Of a DNA stretch of 64,000 bases, positions 1 through 10,482 are shown piece after piece. A program made the translations under genes and the position numbers. The DNA is from Adiantum capillus-veneris. Lineage: Eukaryota; Streptophyta; Polypodiopsida; Polypodiales; Pteridaceae. Numbering within the stretch: the first letter of the stretch is position 1; each line of letters starts with the position of its first letter. The stretch is from NCBI GenBank assembly GCA_014529385.2, contig CM043953.1:84826342-84890341 (forward strand), given 5' to 3'. The notes under the pieces are model-generated. The model worked only from the letters and a program-made list of their open reading frames with translations, did not search any database and was not told the origin of the DNA.

Positions 1-32
<32 letters not shown>

Positions 33-700
33 GCATTTCGAGCTCATAGGGCTCCGTCTTACCAAGGACACCCTTCAAGCCCTTCAAATTTCTCAGGGTC
101 CCGGGGGGGGAGAGGGGGTCACTTAATATTTATGTGACTATCATATGAGTACAACAGAAGGGGTTATAATTAATTTTCTCACATTTCCACATGCAAAAAG
201 ATACCATAAAATGTAATTGAACTTTTTTTTTATATAGATTGAATTGTTTGTTAAAAATTCAGGGATAAGGAGTTTAAAATTATCCTTGAATGCACATGAT
301 ATACAAATTTTATATTTAGTAATACACCAAGTCAAATTTTCAAGATACTATGATTTTCTTAAGAGTAATAGTGTATTTCAAAAGGGTAGCTAACATTTTT
401 CACCCATAGAAAATAAATAAAATGCCCAATAGAAATCAACCTTCTCATTGGCATCCCAAATAGAGAGAGAGGCCGCCCGATTAATGTACCTTTTACCAGC
501 TCTTGGATATTTTGTCATTTTTATTTTTAAGAGTTAAACCATGGAAAATGCTTAAAAATCAATAAATTCTCTAAATTTTGATAAGCAAATGTGCCTATCA
601 AAAATCAACCCCTCACACACACATACACACACACGTAGAGAAAATGTTTTAGTGTAAAAGGCGCTAAAGTTACACAACAAGTCTTAAACACTTGAATATC

Positions 701-703
<3 letters not shown>

Positions 704-754
<51 letters not shown>

Positions 755-858
755 TAATAATAATAATAAAATTTTGAATCCCATAGGAACAATCCCAAAA
801 GATATACATAGCAACTTAGGTGAGAATAAAGTTATTTTTGTTTTTTGTTTCATCTTCT

Positions 859-925
<67 letters not shown>
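704..925. repeat. Microsatellites (GA)n and (CT)n(CA)n in unit 1
   Basis: A (GA)n run at about 704-751 is followed by a short (ATA)n, and a (CT)n run at 861-892 continues directly into (CA)n to 925. Reading frames here translate to Ser-Leu or Arg-Glu repeats and are not genes. Confidence 0.95.
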
Positions 926-928
<3 letters not shown>

Positions 929-1012
929 TTGAAAATAAAAGAATTTAAAATGTTGTAGGAGCGATCCAATGAGTTCTCAAAGATCTATACGATGGTCTCA
1001 AGTTCAAGACCT

Positions 1013-1052
<40 letters not shown>
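1013..1052. repeat. (AG)n microsatellite at the junction of the tandem units
   Basis: About 20 AG repeats lie exactly where unit 1 ends and unit 2 begins. The same repeat lies at the window start (1-30) and at the end of unit 2 (2486-2537). Confidence 0.95.
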
Positions 1053-1055
<3 letters not shown>

Positions 1056-1783
1056 AGAGATTTTCATTTCAAGCTCATAGGGCTCCATCTCACCAAGGAC
1101 ACCCTTCAAGCCCTTCAAATTTCTCGGGGGGGTCACTTAATATTTATGCGACTATCACGTGAGTACATCAGAAGGGTTATTATTTTTTTCTCACATTTTC
1201 ACATACAAAAGGATACCATAAAATTGATTGATTTTTTTTTATATGGACTGAATTGTTTGTCAAAAGTTCACAGATACGGAGTTTAAAATAGTCCTTGAAC
1301 GCACATGATATAAGAAATTTATATTTAGTGACACACACCGTTAAATTTCCAAGATAATATTGTCTTCTTATAGTAATAGTGTATTTTCAAAAGGGTAGCT
1401 AGCATTTTTCACCCATAGAAAATAAATAAAATGTCCAACAAAAATCAACCCTCTCATTGGCATCACAAATAAGGAGAGAGATTGCCGAGTTAACGTACCT
1501 TTTACTAGTTCTTGGATATTTTGTCTTTTTTTTTTTAAAAGACTTAAACCGTGGAAAATGCTTAGAAATTCAATAACTTCTCTAAATTTTGATAGACAAA
1601 GGTGCCTATCAAAAATCAACCCCACACACACACACACACATAGAGAAAAATGTTGTAGCGTCGAACGAATGATGCAACAAGTAGAAGAGAGAAGAGGAAA
1701 AAGAGAGAATAAAATGTTTAAGGGTGTAAAAAAAATCTAAAAAGACGCTAAAGTTACACAACAAGTCTTTAACACTTGAATAT

Positions 1784-1809
1784 GGGGGGGGGGGGGGGGG
1801 GGGGGGGGG
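1784..1809. repeat. Poly-G tract (26 G)
   Basis: An uninterrupted G run directly abuts the left end of the inverted-repeat element at 1810. The equivalent site in unit 1 (about 697) has no such run, so tract and element were gained together or close in time. Confidence 0.95.
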
Positions 1810-2124
1810 CTCGTCTATAAACGTCACGGGAGAAACTCAAGGGATCTACGGTGGATGTTCAATACACCGTTGATCCCATCTTTGGGTATAAAAAAAAAAC
1901 CGTCCCCCACCTGCCCGCATCGCGACTCGACCACACCACCTCCCACTCCACAAGCGCACTACCTATCCAACCCAGCTGACGTGATTGCTTGAAAGCTACG
2001 CAACCCCAGTACTATATAACTCTGCCTCCCCCTGCTGCGTCGATCCAACGGCCCAAAGCCCTCCCCATCCCCGCCGATCACGCGCCAGCCGTAGATCCCT
2101 TGAACCCGACCCCGTGTCATTTAT

Positions 2125-2131
<7 letters not shown>
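1810..2131. mobile_element. MITE-like element with ~42 bp terminal inverted repeats (element I)
   Basis: The left end begins CTCGTCTATAAACGTCACGG and the right end, read on the minus strand, begins CTCGTCTATAAATGACACGG; both inverted ends go on to share 'CAAGGGATCTACGG'. The 322 bp between and including them are more GC-rich than the surroundings and encode no transposase. Its absence from unit 1 gives an empty-site comparison: the unit-1 sequence between 'cttgaatat' and the (GA)n is replaced by poly-G plus the element. No clear target-site duplication is visible because the right flank is a (GA)n run. Superfamily unknown; the termini resemble those of element II at 6257-6710. Confidence 0.75.
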
Positions 2132-2181
<50 letters not shown>

Positions 2182-2297
2182 AGAAGAAGAAGAAGAAGAA
2201 GAATAATAATAATAAATTTTTTAATCCCATAGAAACAATCCCAGAAGATATATATGGCAACTTGGGTGAGAATAAAGTTATTTTTGTTTTATCTTTT

Positions 2298-2386
<89 letters not shown>

Positions 2387-2397
2387 CGCACGCGCGC
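2127..2397. repeat. Microsatellites (GA)n(GAA)n(TAA)n and (CT)n(CA)n in unit 2
   Basis: (GA)n runs from 2130 to about 2178, then (GAA)n to about 2202 and (TAA)n to about 2214. (CT)n then (CA)n, with one 'cc' interruption, covers about 2300-2397. These correspond to the unit-1 tracts at 704-925 but are longer. Confidence 0.95.
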
Positions 2398-2484
2398 GTC
2401 TTCAAAAAAGAAGAATTTAAAATGTTGTAGGAGCAATCCAATGAGATCTCAAAGATCTATTCGATGGTCTCAAGTTCAAGACCT

Positions 2485-2487
<3 letters not shown>

Positions 2488-2540
<53 letters not shown>

Positions 2541-2725
2541 CCAATAATAGCCATCTATACTTCTCTTTACAAAGATTGAAAAAAGAAGTTTGCTCATCCT
2601 TTTCATACATTGACTTAAGGTCATTACTTCAACCGCACTGCCAATTTTTTAACTACTATACCACGATGACAAGTCATATGTGTATGCACACATGAGCTCC
2701 ATGCAAACTGCTATCCATCTAGTAC

Positions 2726-2726
<1 letters not shown>
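2488..2726. other. Short unassigned stretch
   Basis: After the (GA)n tract at 2486-2537 there is ordinary AT-rich sequence with no convincing gene. Confidence 0.6.
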
Positions 2727-2811
<85 letters not shown>

Positions 2812-2838
2812 AGAGAGTTTTGGGGGGGGGGGGGGGGC
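2727..2838. repeat. (GT)n(GA)n microsatellite ending in poly-G
   Basis: (GT)n at about 2727-2757 passes into an imperfect (GA)n to 2817 and, after 'gtttt', a run of 17 G at 2822-2838. Confidence 0.95.
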
Positions 2839-2929
2839 ATGAAGGGAGCATAAATTTTTTGAATGTTATAGTTATTGTACTATAACAACAACAAGAGGCT
2901 TGAAGACCTGTGTGACAAGTCTTTGATAT

Positions 2930-2948
2930 CATAATATATATATGTATA

Positions 2949-3029
<81 letters not shown>

Positions 3030-3070
3030 ATGTACATATATAAATGTGTGTATATATATATATATATTTG
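2930..3070. repeat. Palindromic CA/TA/TG microsatellite cluster
   Basis: (TA)n, then (CA)n at about 2950-2993, (TA)n at about 2994-3009, then (TG)n at about 3010-3029 and a further TA-rich run. CA repeats followed by TG repeats around a TA centre are self-complementary, so the single strand can fold into a long hairpin. Confidence 0.9.
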
Positions 3071-4613
3071 TGTACACATTAGGTTCCTTGAAAATTTGAG
3101 AATATGAGTATCATATCCTACTTGAGTACACACACAAAAAGAGGTTGTCCTACATTGCCTCAATGTCCAATCACACATTTAACAGAGCAACAATTAAGCC
3201 AAATGGTTGGTATAGTATAGATTGTGCGCAAGGAAATAGGCTCAAGCTGGTTGAATACAATTTGCTCTCTCAAGAGGAATATGGTTTTGTAATTAGAGGG
3301 TAAAAATAGATAGAGATCAATGGCATGCATGATTTTAGTCACAACCTCTTTTTTACACCACGTCCTTTAGTTTGGCATAATGGCCAAAACTCCTACAAAA
3401 ATAAACAATTGAGCAACCTTACTTTGCTTTCATTTCTATCACATTTTAAGATGCAAATGATGTGAAAGTGTACATGAACAAATAGTGTGTACCTTATCAT
3501 CCTAAGATGCTTATGTATTGTTGTGATTAAGGTGATGAAGTAAACCATTACCATGCTTGTGGACATAGATAGAGATCCAAGAGAAGCATCTAGAGAGCAG
3601 CATAGATCTAATCAAATTCTTAATATTAAAAGAATGTCATCTTATCTCTTTGAAACTTGAAGCTTTTTTGGTACACTGGAAACTATGAGCCTTTATATTT
3701 TCACAACTCTACTCTCAGGCATGAAAAGTTTCATAATTACACACTGTAGCAATTGTGGGCCTTCATCTTTAAAAACTTGCTGGCTTACCCAGTTTGTACT
3801 TCTCGACTGTCAACTCTAGGTAGACCAAGGGAAAGATGGTCTTCTTGCCATATAAGAAGTTATGATGTACACTTCTACCATGTCTTGCTTATAAGAAATA
3901 CGCAAGGATAGAAGTAAGTAAGAGAGTGGAGTAGAGAGATATTGAATTTAATTGTGTTCCTATTGTTGAAACCAATTCTAGAACGCACTCCATTTTCAAA
4001 AAAAGCTTTACAAACTACTTTCATCTCTTCATAACATGCTAACTTACCTAATCTATATAATCAACATTGGTAGCATTGCTAAGATACATCAGAATGAGGA
4101 GACTCTCTCTCTCTCTCTCTCTCTACCACAATAGAAGTAGAGCACTCATAAGTTTTTTGAACAAGGGCTAGCATCTTATGAAAAACAATGTATGTGAGAA
4201 GCTCCTTGGTATCAAAGAATGCTTTGTATAATTTTACATATATTTATGTTTGTTAGAATGTTTAAGAGGTTGTGTAATGCATTACTTTTAGAAATGCAAT
4301 AGAATATACATGTAAGAATAGAGTATTGATAGTGTTTCACTTGGAAGAGAAAATATCCCTACAAGAATAGAAGCGATGATTCTTTGGCCGCAACAACACG
4401 CGGGTCGCATACTAGTTTGCTATTCATGAGACTAAGGTCACGTTTTTCACGTCTCTAAAGTCATGCATCATGCTTATTACTTTATTGTACGACATGAATA
4501 TTCTACATATTGTATACTTCTCCATCTTTTTTGTTTTTTTGCAATACTCAGAGTAGGGGGTACCCAATCATTTATAATGCAAAAAAAATGGGAATCTAAC
4601 TTGATGCGGCAAC
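3071..4613. other. Unassigned AT-rich DNA
   Basis: No gene, RNA or recognisable element is seen. The only local feature is a short (CT)n at about 4101-4123. Reading frames are short and show no domain. Confidence 0.6.
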
Positions 4614-5860
4614 GTGGTGGGAGCCTGCGAGGTCTGTTCGTCCTCGCCAGGTGATGGCCCAAGGAGTGGCGCAAAGGCGAAGGCAGGAAGGTGCAGCAAG
4701 GCGACGGGTAGAGGAAGCGCCACGGAAAAAGAGGGGGAAACACTGAGGCGGAGGTATGTGCATGGTAGGATGGTTGGCATACACGCAGGGATGAGGACTG
4801 AGTCTGCTGCTTCGCCGTACTGGTTTATGACAATGGGAAAACAGTGTCAGAATCGGGTGTGGGCAACTGCTTGCGGGCCGTGCGAAGCGAGACGGGGGGA
4901 TGTCCATGCATTGTTTTTTAAATCAAAGACGTGTCCAACACTGAGCACAAAGGTCAAGTCGCCAAAGTGGTTTACATCGATATCGGAGAATAGTGAGTGT
5001 AATATATTATATAAAAAAGAATTACAACGGTAGCCATGTCAACATGAGCCATGGCATTCAACAGCTAACCAATCTACATCCAATAAGACGACTGACCACC
5101 AACAAGGCACAAGCAACAAACCCAGCCGAACAGGGGCAGCTATCCCCGATCATAACCACCGACAATAGCCAAACCAGACTAGATACAAAACAATACATAC
5201 CCAATGAGAGGACATTAGTAAAATGCCCCGACGAGCTGCCATAGGAGACCAACCTGCTGTCACTAGGCCAAGTCTCCCCCACGCCAAGCCAGATATGCAA
5301 GAGAGCAACAAGCTGCAAGAAGGGCAGAGCCGAGGACTCCTTTACCGGTCACAAAGGGACCTCCACTGAAAAGAAACGTAACCGAACCTGATGCCAACCA
5401 TCAAGGGACAACCACACAACCAGGCTTTTAGGGGGAGCCTCACAAAAGTAGAGGCGAAGCCACCAAAAGGTGCCACCGAGCGACATGCACTGCCACCACA
5501 AAATCGCCCACCCTCTATCAGCCAAGCCAAAGGCACCACAGATCACGAACATCACTAGGTCCAAAAAGAAGGGGAGAGCAAGGAAGGCGCAACACAATCT
5601 AGGCCGAAATTACAGACCCCTCTACTCGGGGAAGACCCAACTTTGTGTAGGCAAAGGCCACCAAGAACGTCTACGCCTCCAACATCGAACAACACGCTCT
5701 TGCCTTGCCGTAGACCGAGCAATGACCGCCCCCGCCTCTCGCATCTTACAGGCCACAGAAGCGAGCCAAGCGAGGTCCCTCAACCCCAATACAGTCCCTC
5801 TCTATCTTTTAGTCTCTCTAACGGTTAACTCATTGCGAGCAAGAATCAGCAAGGTCTTCT
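4614..5860. other. GC-rich stretch of unknown origin, possibly the 3' part of a LINE on the minus strand
   Basis: Composition is clearly more GC-rich than the flanks. A plus-strand frame of 139 codons (4614-5033) and several overlapping frames of 60-130 codons exist, but none contains a motif I recognise. Read on the minus strand the block ends with 'gttgtaattctttttt' followed by TATAATATATT (about 5030-5000). That is the style of a plant non-LTR retrotransposon 3' end, so a LINE remnant is possible. I would not call a gene here. Confidence 0.25.
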
Positions 5861-6198
5861 AGTTCTACTTCTTCTAGTTCTACTTCTTGATGGTAAAAAT
5901 GTTTAGAGTCTAGAACTTTGGTGTTGTCAATTGGATTGGTCGTGACTCATAGCACATGTGACATGCCATCAATGCCAATGTTGACAATTACTCTTTCGAC
6001 CACCAAAATTGATGGTGGAGTCACATCTTCCGACTACTTTTAGGACTTACGAGTTAAACTTGGTGAATCCCCTGAGGCTTGAGCTTGGAGGGAGAGAGAG
6101 ATGAATTGATTGATATGTACAATTAAAACATCTTCAAAAGGCAACCATCAAAATCCAATTCCCCAAGGAGACTACTGCTGATTGGCTGAAGCTGGAAC

Positions 6199-6199
<1 letters not shown>
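5861..6199. other. Unassigned spacer
   Basis: A small direct repeat 'ttctagttctacttcttctag' lies near 5855-5890. Nothing else is recognisable before the C tract. Confidence 0.5.

Positions 6200-6256
<57 letters not shown>
6200..6256. repeat. Poly-C tract of 57 bases
   Basis: An uninterrupted C run directly abuts the left inverted repeat of element II (its first C is at 6257). The minus strand is a 57-base G run with G-quadruplex potential. Exact length is likely variable or affected by sequencing. Confidence 0.95.
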
Positions 6257-6259
<3 letters not shown>

Positions 6260-6710
6260 GTCACTATATGGCACGGTTCTGGGTCAGAGGGGATCTAGGG
6301 CCCAAATTTGGGGGCGGAGGCGGCTTTAATCTCCGCCGTCGGATCACAAAGTGAACTAGGGATGAACTGAGGGTGAACTAGGGGCGGGTAAGCTAGGGGT
6401 GGGTGAACTGGGGGTGAACTAGGGGTGCTTAAACTAGGGTATGATCATGTGCCATGCCAACATGGACATCGACGTGCGCTAGCGTGGTGGTAGGGCATTC
6501 GTGTGGCAACCGAGGTGTCCTAGGTTCGACCCACACCTCGCGAGGCGGGTGAACTAGGAGTGAACTTGGGGTGCCATTTTTGCTCCGAGTTCACCCCTAG
6601 TTCACCCCCAGTTCACTGCGTGATCAGACGGCCGAGATTAAAGCCGCCTCATGCCCCCAAATTTGGGCCTTAGATCCCCCCTAGCCAGAGTCGTGCCATA
6701 TAGTGACGAG
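6257..6710. mobile_element. MITE-like element with ~90 bp terminal inverted repeats (element II)
   Basis: The left end begins CTCGTCACTATATGGCACGG. The right end read on the minus strand begins with the same 20 bases, and the two ends stay similar for about 90 bp, through 'GCCCAAATTTGGGGGC' and 'GGCGGCTTTAATCTC'. Just inside lie repeated 'GTGAACTAGGGG' units (6352-6440), with inverted counterparts near 6585-6615. No transposase frame is present in 454 bp. The right flank is 'ccctcccccc', so insertion into a C-rich target is possible. Ends share CTCGTC and a TATA/CACGG pattern with element I, suggesting one family. Confidence 0.8.
6480..6535 (+). promoter_or_regulatory. tRNA-like Pol III A-box and B-box inside element II
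   Basis: 'GCGTGGTGGTAGGGCA' (from about 6482) resembles an A box, and GGTTCGACCCA (about 6523-6533) is close to the B-box consensus GGTTCGANTCC, at a tRNA-like spacing. It could be a tRNA-derived SINE fragment or a tRNA relic inside the inverted-repeat element. The stems do not form a clean cloverleaf by eye, so this is not called as a tRNA gene. Confidence 0.4.
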
Positions 6711-7078
6711 CCCTCCCCCCTCGAGTGGGAATTTTATATCTACACCGTGGTAAATGGTAATACCCCGCCCTTGAGCATTCAAGAAAAAAAGGCAACCATA
6801 GGGTCCACGGATCAAGGCTGTGAAAGGAAAATAGACTTAGAGACTTTGTGGCCCTAGAAGTGGGAGAGGCTCCTCTCAAAGTGACACAGGCGGCTTGGAA
6901 GGACATCAAAGGTGGTGGTGCATTTACAGGCTTCAAACGAAATCGAGGCCGTAGATCTGGAGCCCTTAAGTTACAAAGTGCCACCAAAACACCCAGATTT
7001 CCTAATTCTTTCAAAATTTACGATGGTCTATATTTACAAAACCATGCGGACTTTCATTAATTTCAAGAAGAACAAATG
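6711..7078. other. Unassigned spacer
   Basis: Overlapping frames of 60-115 codons occur on both strands without recognisable motifs. Confidence 0.5.
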
Positions 7079-7141
7079 GATGAAGTGGTTAGGACATGAG
7101 GCTTCCATGGGAGAAGTCATGAGTTCAAATGTTGGGGTGGG
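7079..7141 (+). repeat. Possible tRNA-derived SINE head
   Basis: 'AGTGGTTAGGACATGAGGC' followed about 25 bases later by 'GAGTTCAAATGTTGG' matches the A-box/B-box arrangement of plant tRNA-derived SINEs. Element ends and a tail are not resolved. Confidence 0.3.
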
Positions 7142-7739
7142 GGAAGGGAGCATTGATCCAAATTTATTTGTTTCACGGATTGACAACACGTGCAATTGAC
7201 AGCTCGCATATCCTTAATGGTTGATCCCCTCCCACCCTACCTGTGTCATTCGTGGGAAGAACAGCTTAGGCAGGCAATAGAAGGCTGTTGTAGCCAAGGG
7301 CCTGGGATACTTGCATTTATGTGTTTACTATGTTAAGGTTTTACAAGGCTTCTTTTGTGAGGTAGACTGAATCTACCTTCATCTTTTGACGTCAATCGCT
7401 TTACAAGTAGGTACTCGGCACAAAGAAGGTAGAAAAGTCTGTCATGTCATTGCAAATATGCACGTCCATGACTTCGTGGGAGGTCTTACATGACATTTAT
7501 GGCACATGTCGTGTACACTCCAACAAGTCATATCCTTACCAGGGCTAGAAAAATACAGTTTTCCTAACCTATCAAAATAAGGGGACACTCGAAATTCTCC
7601 CGGTTTTTAGGTCAAAATATGAAGCTTTTGCCGGTAATTACACTAAAACTTGTGTAAATTAGCTCGTTTTTTTAAAGGCAAGCTCAAAATCTAATCGGGG
7701 GATTTTATAATTTCAGCCGGTTAAAATACACTAGACCCC
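7142..7739. other. Unassigned spacer
   Basis: Nothing recognisable; short frames only. Confidence 0.5.
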
Positions 7740-8340
7740 GGTTTTTTTCTAACACTGATCCCTACGTAGCCTAGCAGGCTAGCAGTGTAGCACCAAGCTG
7801 AAATATTAGTAGTTGTGTTCAAACCACATTTGGCATATATGTCGACCAAAGATTCACGAAGCTTGATGTTACTTTTCAACTGGACCCACATATTAATCTC
7901 ATCATGAACTTTTTTCCTCATCTCAACTTGTTGTATATTGTCAAAATGCAAGTGAATATGATCACATGTGGAGAGAGCTAACGGCTCTGTGTACACAAAA
8001 AACATCCCAAAGGTGCCTTCCTTTAAACATAACTTGCAATAACTACACTCCAAGAGACAACATCCCTAGATAGGAAGCTCATAAGAAAGTTTATGTCTTG
8101 TGAAAATCACACTACTGATGTCAAGCAAAGCTAATTTAAGCACAATGCGATTCGAATAGGCCTTGACTATTGATAATCATGGTCATCAAAAACATTTTGC
8201 TCTTTCGAAGGTAAACATCGCATTGACATACATGGGAACCAAATCATTGCCCCTAAGTAATAACCTTGTAATGTATATATCTCACCCAAGATGCAAGCAC
8301 AGGAGAGGGATGCCCATGTTGGACATACACTCTACAACCG
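7740..8340 (-). pseudogene. PPR (pentatricopeptide repeat) gene fragment, broken
   Basis: Read on the minus strand, RDVVSWSVVIASYV (about 8068-8028) is the classic PPR helix segment, and SLVDIYAKCG (about 7856-7825) is the hallmark of the next repeat, preceded in another frame by KKVHDEI. Spacing between the two motifs is about right for plant PLS-type PPR repeats. The reading frame is interrupted by a stop straight after the first motif and by at least one frameshift, so it cannot make a protein. PPR proteins bind organellar RNA, and PLS types often guide RNA editing; this copy is too short to say which subgroup. The well-supported core is 7800-8090; the outer limits are estimates. Confidence 0.6.
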
Positions 8341-8354
8341 GAGAAACAACATCC

Positions 8355-8484
8355 TAAATTGGAAGTTGGTGCAGCTTGTAAGTAGGTCCAAATTAGATTG
8401 GACCTGGCATACACATTGAACAATTGGAAGTTGGTGTACCTTGTAAGTAGTCCAAAATACATTGGACCTAGCATGCACATTGAC
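8355..8484. repeat. Two-copy tandem repeat of ~65 bp
   Basis: 'attggaagttggtg' at about 8356 and again at about 8421 starts two adjacent copies, each running through 'ggacct.gcat.cacattga'. Confidence 0.85.
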
Positions 8485-8861
8485 CAATTGTTCCCTACAC
8501 ACTTTTCCTTTTTTAAAATCCCAATATCAAGAATATTTCCATGTATCCTATTGCCTTCCTTAGTATACAAAAAGCAAGGCCAAACACTATATTTGCATTT
8601 GGAGATCAGAAACCTTCATACATACCCAAAAGAAAAGAACCTCTTCTCTAAGGTCGCTTATAGTGTAGTTGTTGACCTTGAGAGGCTGCCACATAGCATG
8701 CCTTTATTGCTTGCAATGACATCATTGACTACTTTCATTTTGTCAATCCCCATCGTCATAAGAAACTACATTCACCCAATTACCCACAACATAGAGCAAG
8801 GACCAATGTACTCTCACTGAGCCTACAATAGGTTGCAATGGACATCAATAGAGAAACATGG
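8485..8861. other. Unassigned spacer
   Basis: A plus-strand frame of 140 codons covers 8398-8820 but spans the tandem repeat and shows no domain; not called as a gene. Confidence 0.45.
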
Positions 8862-9018
8862 TGTCAAGACAAGGATCCTAAGGAGGAAGGCTCGACCTAG
8901 GGGGTCAGGGACTCGGACTGGACCAGTGTGGGTTGGGGATCCGAACTACGACTAGGGCTAGGAGACGACCTATATTTAGGGAGGTAGATCCGACATCTCT
9001 GTCACTTAGTTCTTATAC
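8862..9018 (+). repeat. Family-L left LTR (157 bp)
   Basis: Begins TGTCAAGACAAGGATCC and ends just before the primer site. It contains a 'ctatatttaggg' TATA-like block that recurs in the other L LTRs. Confidence 0.65.
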
Positions 9019-9030
9019 TGGTATCAAAGC
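9019..9030 (+). promoter_or_regulatory. Primer-binding site (initiator Met tRNA type)
   Basis: TGGTATCAAAGC differs by one base from the canonical plant TGGTATCAGAGC primer site and sits one base after the LTR end. A short leader with ATGGAGGAGGGG and a (CT)n tract follows. Confidence 0.75.
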
Positions 9031-9080
9031 TCAAGGGAGGGAAGGAGCCATGGAGGAGGGGAAGAGCTGCTTGCATGGTG

Positions 9081-9086
<6 letters not shown>

Positions 9087-9130
<44 letters not shown>
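9087..9130. repeat. (CT)n microsatellite in the family-L leader
   Basis: About 22 CT units, ending exactly where the duplicated block 9131-10178 begins. Confidence 0.95.
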
Positions 9131-9131
<1 letters not shown>

Positions 9132-9768
9132 GGCTTGGGCCGTGAAAGAATGTGTGGGAGTTCGGATGGACAAGGGCGGAGCTAAGCAAGAGGACCAATC
9201 GAGGAGCAGGCGACTGTGGGTAGGGGATCTTGTGTCGGGGAAGGGTCAAAAGTCGACCACGATGAAATTACACCAGGAGGAGCTCGTTGCGGTCGCCAGG
9301 CGGAACCAGTGACTTTTCGTCAGTGTAGCACATGCTCACAAACCCTAGAACGCCCTCTCCCGTCGTCTGTTCTCTGCACGCATGCTGTGGCCATCATTAT
9401 TGGGTTTTTTAATGCCTTCTCACCTTAAGGGAATGCCCTAAGTTGGGCTCCATACCCCGTAGGGGTCGTACCCATGGCCAAAGATGATCAATGTTTTTCG
9501 ACAAGATGGTGCCCACCTTCGGTAAAGTGGTAGGTTTGACGTACAACATCAATGGGACACAAGCTGCAGGAAATTGCAGAAGTTAAGGGACATAGCGCGC
9601 AGTTTTGGTAAGGAATAATAGGATCAGTGAAGCTTCAAAGCTTCAACATGCACAAAATTTCAAAGGACGACTACTTCGGCATGGATTCACGCATGCAAGT
9701 GCAAGGATCGAAGGAAGGCGACATGCATTGATCATGCAACTTATTTCTCTACATTACAAGCACACATT
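9131..9768. repeat. Left copy of segmental duplication, part before the Copia LTR
   Basis: Nearly the same sequence occurs at 16306-16943, starting in both places right after a (CT)n tract with 'aggcttgggccgtgaaagaa'. Probably family-L internal sequence. Frames are short and unrecognised. Confidence 0.85.
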
Positions 9769-9994
9769 TGTTGGAATTAGGGTTGCAAGAAAACACACAT
9801 AGCTTGGAGAAGACGAAGGAAGCTCAAGGCACACACTAGAGAGTGTATTACTTAGTGTGCAATGGAAAGATAGATAGACCTAGAGTGATGGGCGTATATA
9901 TAATGCACGGGGGAAAAGCCTCCTAAAGAGGGAAAAAATGCCCCGACAGTCGTAGTGTGTTCACAAACATCACTACCACATGTATATAGTAACA
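9769..9994 (-). repeat. Outer Copia LTR (226 bp), 3' side
   Basis: Begins TGTTGGAATTAGGGTTGC and ends TAGTAACA. A C-rich tract directly to its right is the minus-strand polypurine tract, so this is the 3' LTR of a minus-strand element. It is a diverged relative of the LTRs at 10179 and 13509. Confidence 0.85.
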
Positions 9995-10178
9995 AATCCC
10001 CCCTGGAGTGATGCGGTGAACGAGAGCTGGCGCATGAGTAAAGGGAAGTGCCATGCCCTGAGGACATGATCGGTCCACAAAGGGGAGTAAGCCCAAAGCT
10101 TTGCGGAAAGCTTCGAGCTTCTCAGAAGACAATGCCTTTGTGAAAAGGTCTGCAAGGTTGTCCTATGTTGGCACATAT
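9995..10178 (-). pseudogene. Outer Copia, RNase H C-terminal fragment
   Basis: On the minus strand this encodes the end of a Copia RNase H (FTKALSSEKLEAFRKALGLL), then the polypurine tract. The fragment is cut at 10178 by insertion of the inner Copia, and the interrupted sequence resumes at 13740. Non-functional. Confidence 0.8.
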
Positions 10179-10407
10179 TGTTGGAATTAGGGTTGCAGAG
10201 AAACACACACAGCTTGGAGAAGACGAAGGAAGCTCAAGGGCACACGATAGAGAGTGTATTACTTAGTGTGCAAATGAAAAGATAGATAGCCCTAGAGTGA
10301 TGGACGTATATACAATGCTCGGGGGAAAAAACCTCCTAAAGAGAGAACAAATTCCCCGGTGGTCCTAGTGTGTTCGCACAAATCACTACCACATGTATAT
10401 GGTAACA
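10179..10407 (-). repeat. Inner Copia 3' LTR (229 bp)
   Basis: TGTTGGAATTAGGGTTGCAG to ATATGGTAACA. The polypurine tract is the complement of 10408-10420. Confidence 0.9.
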
Positions 10408-10420
10408 AATCCCCCCTGGA
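10408..10420 (-). promoter_or_regulatory. Polypurine tract of inner Copia
   Basis: On the minus strand reads TCCAGGGGGGATT immediately before the 3' LTR: the plus-strand DNA primer site of an LTR element. Confidence 0.8.
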
Positions 10421-10482
10421 GTGATGCGGTGAACGAGAGCTGGCACATGAGTAAAGGGAAGTGCCATGCCCTGAGGACATGA

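Larger units (their letters stand above)
1..2487. repeat. Two-copy tandem duplication of a ~1 kb non-coding unit
   Basis: Unit 1 runs about 31-1018 and unit 2 about 1060-2487. Matching landmarks recur in the same order: the 'gctcatagggctcc' block (45 and 1073), the 'ttcacccatagaaaataaataaa' stretch (about 399 and 1409), the AG/CT/CA microsatellites, and the closing 'tggtctcaagttcaagac' block (about 991 and 2465). Each unit is bounded by an (AG)n tract, which suggests unequal exchange at the microsatellite. Unit 2 is longer because it carries a poly-G tract and an inverted-repeat element (1784-2131) absent from unit 1. No coding potential is seen in either unit. Confidence 0.85.

Noticed and set aside
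2711-3178. 155-codon minus-strand frame
   Set aside because: Composed almost entirely of TG/TA/CA and CT repeat translation; no real domain.
4614-5033. 139-codon plus-strand frame in GC-rich DNA
   Set aside because: High GC lowers stop frequency in all frames; no motif, overlapping frames equally long, no gene context.
6480-6535. Functional tRNA gene
   Set aside because: A and B boxes are recognisable but acceptor and anticodon stems do not pair convincingly, and it lies inside a mobile element.
8398-8820. 140-codon plus-strand frame
   Set aside because: Overlaps a tandem repeat, lies opposite PPR-pseudogene-adjacent DNA, and shows no recognisable motif.
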